NCBI RefSeq assembly: GCF_001423405.1
Contig: NZ_LMNS01000036.1
Coordinates: 248,001-312,000 of the forward strand
DNA: 64,000 bases
Source: Methylobacterium sp. Leaf123
GTDB taxonomy: Bacteria > Pseudomonadota > Alphaproteobacteria > Rhizobiales > Beijerinckiaceae
Reading direction: 5' to 3'
The notes beneath the pieces were generated by a model. That model worked only from the letters and a program-made list of their open reading frames with translations. It had not been told where the DNA came from and did no database searches. A program made the translations under genes and the position numbers. How positions within the stretch are numbered: the first letter of the stretch is position 1; every line of letters begins with the position of its first letter. Positions 60,425-64,000 of this stretch are shown in pieces.

Positions 60425-62662
60425 TCAGGTCCGGCGCTGGGCCGCGCCCTCCCGCTCGTTCCAGCCGTCGATCACCTTGTCGAGCGTCAGCGGGTAGTCG
60501 CGGATGCGCAGGCCGGTGGCGTTGTAGACGGCGTTGGCCAGGGCCGCCCCGGCGCCGCAGATGCTGACCTCGCCGAGCCCCTTGCTCTTCAGCGGGTTCG
60601 CCTTGTCGTCGAGTTCGGGCAGGAACACGGCGTCGATGGCCGGCACGTCGGCATGGGCGGGCACGTGGTACTCGGCCAGATCGTGGTTCACGAAGTAGCC
60701 GTAGCGGGTGTCGGTCTCGGCGGCCTCCATCAAGGCGGCGCCGATGCCGAAGATCATGCCGCCGAGCGCCTGGGAGCGGGCGGTCTTCTGGTTGAGGATG
60801 CGCCCGCCGGTGAACACGCCGAGCATCCGCCGCAGGCGGATCTCGCCGGTATCCGCATCGACCCCGACTTCGGCGAAATGCGCGCCGAAGGAGTGCTGCG
60901 AGTATTTCTCCTTCATCGCGCCGGGCTTGATCTCGCCCTTGGCCTCGACGCCCTGCGCCCCGGCCAGATCCGCCAGCGCCTCCGAGCGGTTGCCGGAGGT
61001 GACGCGGCCTTCCGAGAAGGTCGCGCCCTCCGCGTTCATGCCGGCCGATTGCAGCAGGGCTTGGCGGAGGTTGTCGCAGGCCACGTAGAGCGCCGAGCCG
61101 GCCGAGCCCGCGCCGAACGAGCCGCCGGAGCCGGCCGCCTTCGGATAGGCGGTGTCGCCGATCTCGACATGGATGCGCTCGATCGGCAGGCCCATCATCT
61201 CGCCCGCGATCTGGGCCAGGATGGTGTAGGTGCCGGTGCCGATATCGGTCATCGCCATCCGCACCGTGAGCGTGCCGTCGGGGTTGAGCCGCACGCCCGC
61301 CTGCGAGGGCATCAGCGGATTGAGCCGCGAGGCCGCCGCCATGCCCATGCCGACGAGCCACTGCCCGTCACGGGTCGCGCCCGTGGCGCCGCGCTTGTCC
61401 CAGCCGAAGCGCTGCGCCCCCTCGCGCATGCAGGCGACGAGTTGGCGGGTGGAGAAGGGCACCTTCTTCTCCGGATCCTGCTCCGGCTCGTTGCGGATGC
61501 GCAGCTCGATCGGATCGATCTTCAGGTGCTCGGCCAATTCGTCCATGGCGCACTCGAAGGCGAGCTGGCCGACCGCCTCGCCCGGCGCTCGCATGGCGGA
61601 GGCGATGGGGACGTTGAGGTTGGCGAGCCGGTGCCGGGTCAGGCGGTTCTGCGCCGCGTAGAGCGAGCGGGTGACGACGGCGGAGGTCTCGTAGAACACG
61701 TCCCCCGGTGCGGTGGCGGACCAGGATTCGTGGGCGATCGCGGTGAGCCGGCCGGTCTCGTCGGCGCCGAGCCGGATGCGCTGGATCGTGTCGGTGCGGT
61801 GGGTCGCGACGTGGAATTCTTGCTGGCGGGTCAGCGCGACCTTCACCGGGCGCTTGAGACTCCGTGAGGCCAAAGCGGACAGGATCGCCTCGGGCTGCGG
61901 CTGAAGCTTCGAGCCGAACCCGCCGCCGATATAGTGCGAGACGAGCCGCACGTTCTCCGGCTTCAGCTTCAGCACCGAGGCCAGCGAGGTCTGGCCACGG
62001 TTGAGCATCTGGTTGGCGGTGAACAGGGTCACCCGGTCGCCATCCGGCCCCGCCTCCCAGGAGGCGATGGTGGCGTGCGGCTCCATCTGCGCGTGGATCT
62101 GCACCGGCGTGGTGTATTCCACGTCGAGCGTCACCGGGGCGCTGGCGAAGGCGCCATCGAAATCGCCGAGCTCCGAATCGGGCGGCGTCTGCGCCGGCTT
62201 CGGCTCGACGGCATTCGGCCGGGCCGCCTTCAGCGAGGCCTCGGGCGTCTGCACATCGTACTCGGCCCGCACGAGGGCGGCCGCCGCGCGGGCCTGCTCG
62301 AAGCTCTGCGCGACGACGAAGGCGATGGGCTGGCCGTGGAAGCGGATCTCGGTGCCCTGCAATTGCGGGTAGACCTGCTCCTTCTTCTCGCCCTGCTCCG
62401 GCACGTTCTCGTGGGTCATCACGAGGAGCACGCCCGGCGCGCGCTTGGCCGCCGAGACGTCGAGGCTGCGGATGCGGCCCTTGGCGATGCCGGCCTCGAC
62501 GAGGAAGCCGTAGGCCGGGTTCTTCAGGTCGCGGGTCTCGTAGGCGTAGGGCGCGCGGCCCGTGACCTTGAGGCGCCCGTCGATGCGGTCGATGGGGCGG
62601 CCGACGAGCCCGTCCGGCTTGCCGTCGAGGGGCGTCGCGCCGATCGGCTGGTTCATGTCCAT
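60425..62662 (-). CDS. paoC: Molybdenum aldehyde oxidoreductase, large subunit (PaoC-like)
   Basis: A 745-residue molybdopterin-cytosine-dinucleotide subunit of the xanthine oxidase family. Landmarks: GRPIDRIDGRLKVTGRAPYAYE at the N-terminus, HAQMEPHATIASWE, GGGFGSKLQPQPEAILSALASRSLKRPVKVALTRQQEFH, ASAMRAPGEAVGQLAFECAMDELAEHL, and the C-terminal GLGEVSICGAGAALANAVYNATGLRIRDYPLT with the catalytic Glu (GLGE). This set matches periplasmic aldehyde oxidoreductase PaoC (YagR). A Met two codons into the protein (62656) is an alternative start. It follows paoB by 26 nt in the canonical A-B-C order. Confidence 0.9.
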   Translation of the reverse strand: MDMNQPIGATPLDGKPDGLVGRPIDRIDGRLKVTGRAPYAYETRDLKNPAYGFLVEAGIAKGRIRSLDVSAAKRAPGVLLVMTHENVPEQGEKKEQVYPQLQGTEIRFHGQPIAFVVAQSFEQARAAAALVRAEYDVQTPEASLKAARPNAVEPKPAQTPPDSELGDFDGAFASAPVTLDVEYTTPVQIHAQMEPHATIASWEAGPDGDRVTLFTANQMLNRGQTSLASVLKLKPENVRLVSHYIGGGFGSKLQPQPEAILSALASRSLKRPVKVALTRQQEFHVATHRTDTIQRIRLGADETGRLTAIAHESWSATAPGDVFYETSAVVTRSLYAAQNRLTRHRLANLNVPIASAMRAPGEAVGQLAFECAMDELAEHLKIDPIELRIRNEPEQDPEKKVPFSTRQLVACMREGAQRFGWDKRGATGATRDGQWLVGMGMAAASRLNPLMPSQAGVRLNPDGTLTVRMAMTDIGTGTYTILAQIAGEMMGLPIERIHVEIGDTAYPKAAGSGGSFGAGSAGSALYVACDNLRQALLQSAGMNAEGATFSEGRVTSGNRSEALADLAGAQGVEAKGEIKPGAMKEKYSQHSFGAHFAEVGVDADTGEIRLRRMLGVFTGGRILNQKTARSQALGGMIFGIGAALMEAAETDTRYGYFVNHDLAEYHVPAHADVPAIDAVFLPELDDKANPLKSKGLGEVSICGAGAALANAVYNATGLRIRDYPLTLDKVIDGWNEREGAAQRRT

Positions 62663-62688
62663 TGCGGATGTCCTCGGACGCGAAAGGG

Positions 62689-63663
62689 TCAGGCGCGAAG
62701 GGCTTCGGCGACGGTCGCGCGGAGCGTCCGGCGGGTGAGCGGGATCTTGAAGTCGTTGGAGCCCTGGCCGCGGGCGCCGTCCAGCACCCGGTCGGCGGCA
62801 GCATCGGCCGAGCCGGTCTCGACCAAAGCGGCCTCCGCCGCCTGGACCCGCCAGGGCTTGTGGGCCAGCCCACCGAAGGCGAGCTTGGCCAGCCTCGGCT
62901 TGCCGCCCTCGCCTTTCGCGATGATCGCGGCCACCGACACCGTGGCGAAGGCATAGGACGCCCGGTCGCGGACCTTGCGGTAGAGATGCACACCCTCGAC
63001 CGGCTTCGGCAGCGTCACGGCGGTGATGAGTTCACCGGGCTTGAGATCGGTCTCGATTTGCGGCGTGTCGCCGGGCAGGCGGTGGAACGCGGCGATGGGA
63101 ATGCTGCGCCGCGCGCCCTGCGGATCGACCGTCTCGACGGTGGCGTCGAGGACGCGCATCGCCACGTTCATGTCGGAGGGATTGGTGGCGATGCAGGAAT
63201 CGCTCGCCCCGAGCACCGCCATGATCCGGTTGAACCCGCCGATGGCCGCGCAGCCCGAGCCCGGCTCGCGCTTGTTGCAGGGTTTGGTCGTGTCATAGAA
63301 ATAGTAGCAGCGCGTCCGCTGGAGCAGGTTGCCGGCGGTGGTGGCCTTGTTGCGCAACTGGCCCGAGGCGCCCGCGAGCAGGGCCTTGCCCAAAACCGCG
63401 TAATCCGTCCGCACCCGCGGATGCGCGGCGAGATCGGAATTGCGCACCAGCGCGCCGATGCGCAGGCCGCCCTCCTCCGTCTCGGTCACCTCGGCCAGCG
63501 GCAGGCGGTTGACGTCGATCAGGGTCGCGGGCGTCTCGATCTGAAGCTTCATCAGGTCGAGCAGGTTGGTGCCGCCGGCGATGAAGCGGGCGCTGGGCCG
63601 CTCGGCGGCGAGCCGCGCCGCGTCCTGAACCGTGGCGGGGCGCTCGTAGGCGAAAGCCTTCAT
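62689..63663 (-). CDS. paoB: Molybdenum aldehyde oxidoreductase, FAD and iron-sulfur subunit (PaoB-like)
   Basis: A 324-residue FAD-binding subunit: FIAGGTNLLDLMK and TTAGNLLQRTRCYYFYDTTKPCNKREPGSGCAAIGG. The extra cysteines in that loop (RCYYFYD, KPCNKR, SGCAA, then DSCIATNPSDM) match those that hold an additional 4Fe-4S cluster in PaoB, which ordinary XdhB proteins lack. C-terminal YRKVRDRASYAFATVSVAAI is typical. It starts 12 nt after the small subunit stop. Confidence 0.9.
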   Translation of the reverse strand: MKAFAYERPATVQDAARLAAERPSARFIAGGTNLLDLMKLQIETPATLIDVNRLPLAEVTETEEGGLRIGALVRNSDLAAHPRVRTDYAVLGKALLAGASGQLRNKATTAGNLLQRTRCYYFYDTTKPCNKREPGSGCAAIGGFNRIMAVLGASDSCIATNPSDMNVAMRVLDATVETVDPQGARRSIPIAAFHRLPGDTPQIETDLKPGELITAVTLPKPVEGVHLYRKVRDRASYAFATVSVAAIIAKGEGGKPRLAKLAFGGLAHKPWRVQAAEAALVETGSADAAADRVLDGARGQGSNDFKIPLTRRTLRATVAEALRA

Positions 63664-63675
63664 GATCCCGCCCCC

Positions 63676-64000
63676 TCAGATCTTGGTGCTGGCGTCGCGG
63701 ATCGCCGCGACGATGTTGGGATAGGCCGAGCAGCGGCAGATGTTGCCGCTCATCCGCTCGCGGATCTCTTCGTCCGTGAGCGAGGCCTTCCGGGTGAGAT
63801 CGTCGGTGACATGGCTCGGCCAGCCGGCCTCGACCTCCGAGAGCATGCCGGCGGCGGAGCAGATCTGGCCCGGCGTGCAGTAGCCGCACTGGTAGCCGTC
63901 ATGGTGCAGGAAAGCGGCCTGGAGCGGGTGCAGGCTGTCGCCGTCCGCCAGCCCCTCGATGGTGGTGACGCTGTCCCCCTCGTGCATGACCGCGAGCGAG
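63676..64000 (-). CDS. paoA: Molybdenum aldehyde oxidoreductase, [2Fe-2S] small subunit (PaoA-like), partial
   Basis: The frame runs off the right edge; 107 codons of the C-terminal side are seen (SLAVMHEGDSVTTIEGLAD, then CGYCTPGQICSA and NICRCSAYPNIVAAI). These are the second-cluster cysteine motifs of the two-[2Fe-2S] small subunit. An internal Met (63987) is not the start, because conserved residues precede it and family members begin far upstream, usually with a twin-arginine signal that lies outside this window. Confidence 0.88.
   Translation of the reverse strand, partial: SLAVMHEGDSVTTIEGLADGDSLHPLQAAFLHHDGYQCGYCTPGQICSAAGMLSEVEAGWPSHVTDDLTRKASLTDEEIRERMSGNICRCSAYPNIVAAIRDASTKI

Overview
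The window is high-GC alphaproteobacterial chromosome. The gene set and the many short dispersed intergenic repeats look most like Methylobacterium/Methylorubrum; this is inferred from gene content, as no rRNA or other phylogenetic marker is present. Almost all of it is metabolic: two large nitrogen/one-carbon catabolic loci, flanked by smaller operons and small hypothetical genes. No prophage, CRISPR array or complete insertion sequence was seen.

Region 1 (1-6281, + strand) is a tight operon. It holds the end of a peptide/opine-type ABC permease, a double-ATPase ABC subunit whose first nucleotide site looks inactivated, an M20-family amidohydrolase/carbamoylase, two APH/choline-kinase-fold phosphotransferases and a histidinol-phosphatase-like inositol-monophosphatase enzyme. 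The substrate is unknown.

Region 2 (6487-30267) is a nearly complete glycine betaine catabolic locus. On the + strand, gbcA-gbcB (betaine to dimethylglycine) are followed by dgcA, dgcB and a dedicated etfA-etfB pair (dimethylglycine to sarcosine). On the - strand, soxB-soxD-soxA-soxG (tetrameric sarcosine oxidase, sarcosine to glycine plus methylene-THF/formaldehyde) run into sdaA (serine to pyruvate and ammonia). A GlxA/GbdR-type AraC-family regulator is divergent from soxB. Beyond it lie a putative outer-membrane channel and a choline/betaine-type ABC importer (choV-choW-choX). A possible small mobile unit with inverted ends (16042-16616) and a DUF1127 gene are inserted in the middle.

Region 3 (30782-44308, + strand) is headed by a guanidine-I (ykkC) riboswitch. 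It encodes an ABC importer, a divergent creatininase-family protein, a type III glutamine-synthetase-like enzyme, a cupin, two DUF1989 proteins (carboxyguanidine deiminase type), a biotin-dependent urea/guanidine carboxylase and an allophanate hydrolase. The best reading is a guanidine-utilisation operon rather than a urea operon: guanidine to carboxyguanidine to allophanate to ammonia and CO2. The creatininase-like, GlnT-like and cupin genes are unexplained additions.

Region 4 (44407-54668) has small genes (a hydrophilic 71-aa protein, two DUF6894 proteins, a His/Met-rich exported protein, a DUF3606 protein), a tRNA-Ser(TGA), opgG-opgH for periplasmic glucans, a DHH phosphoesterase and a luciferase-like flavin oxidoreductase.

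Region 5 (54802-64000, - strand) carries a purine-type NCS2 permease next to a xanthine-dehydrogenase-family enzyme with fused iron-sulfur and molybdenum subunits, then a PaoABC-type molybdenum aldehyde oxidoreductase whose small subunit runs off the window.

Three families of roughly 60-125 bp imperfectly palindromic repeats recur between genes throughout.
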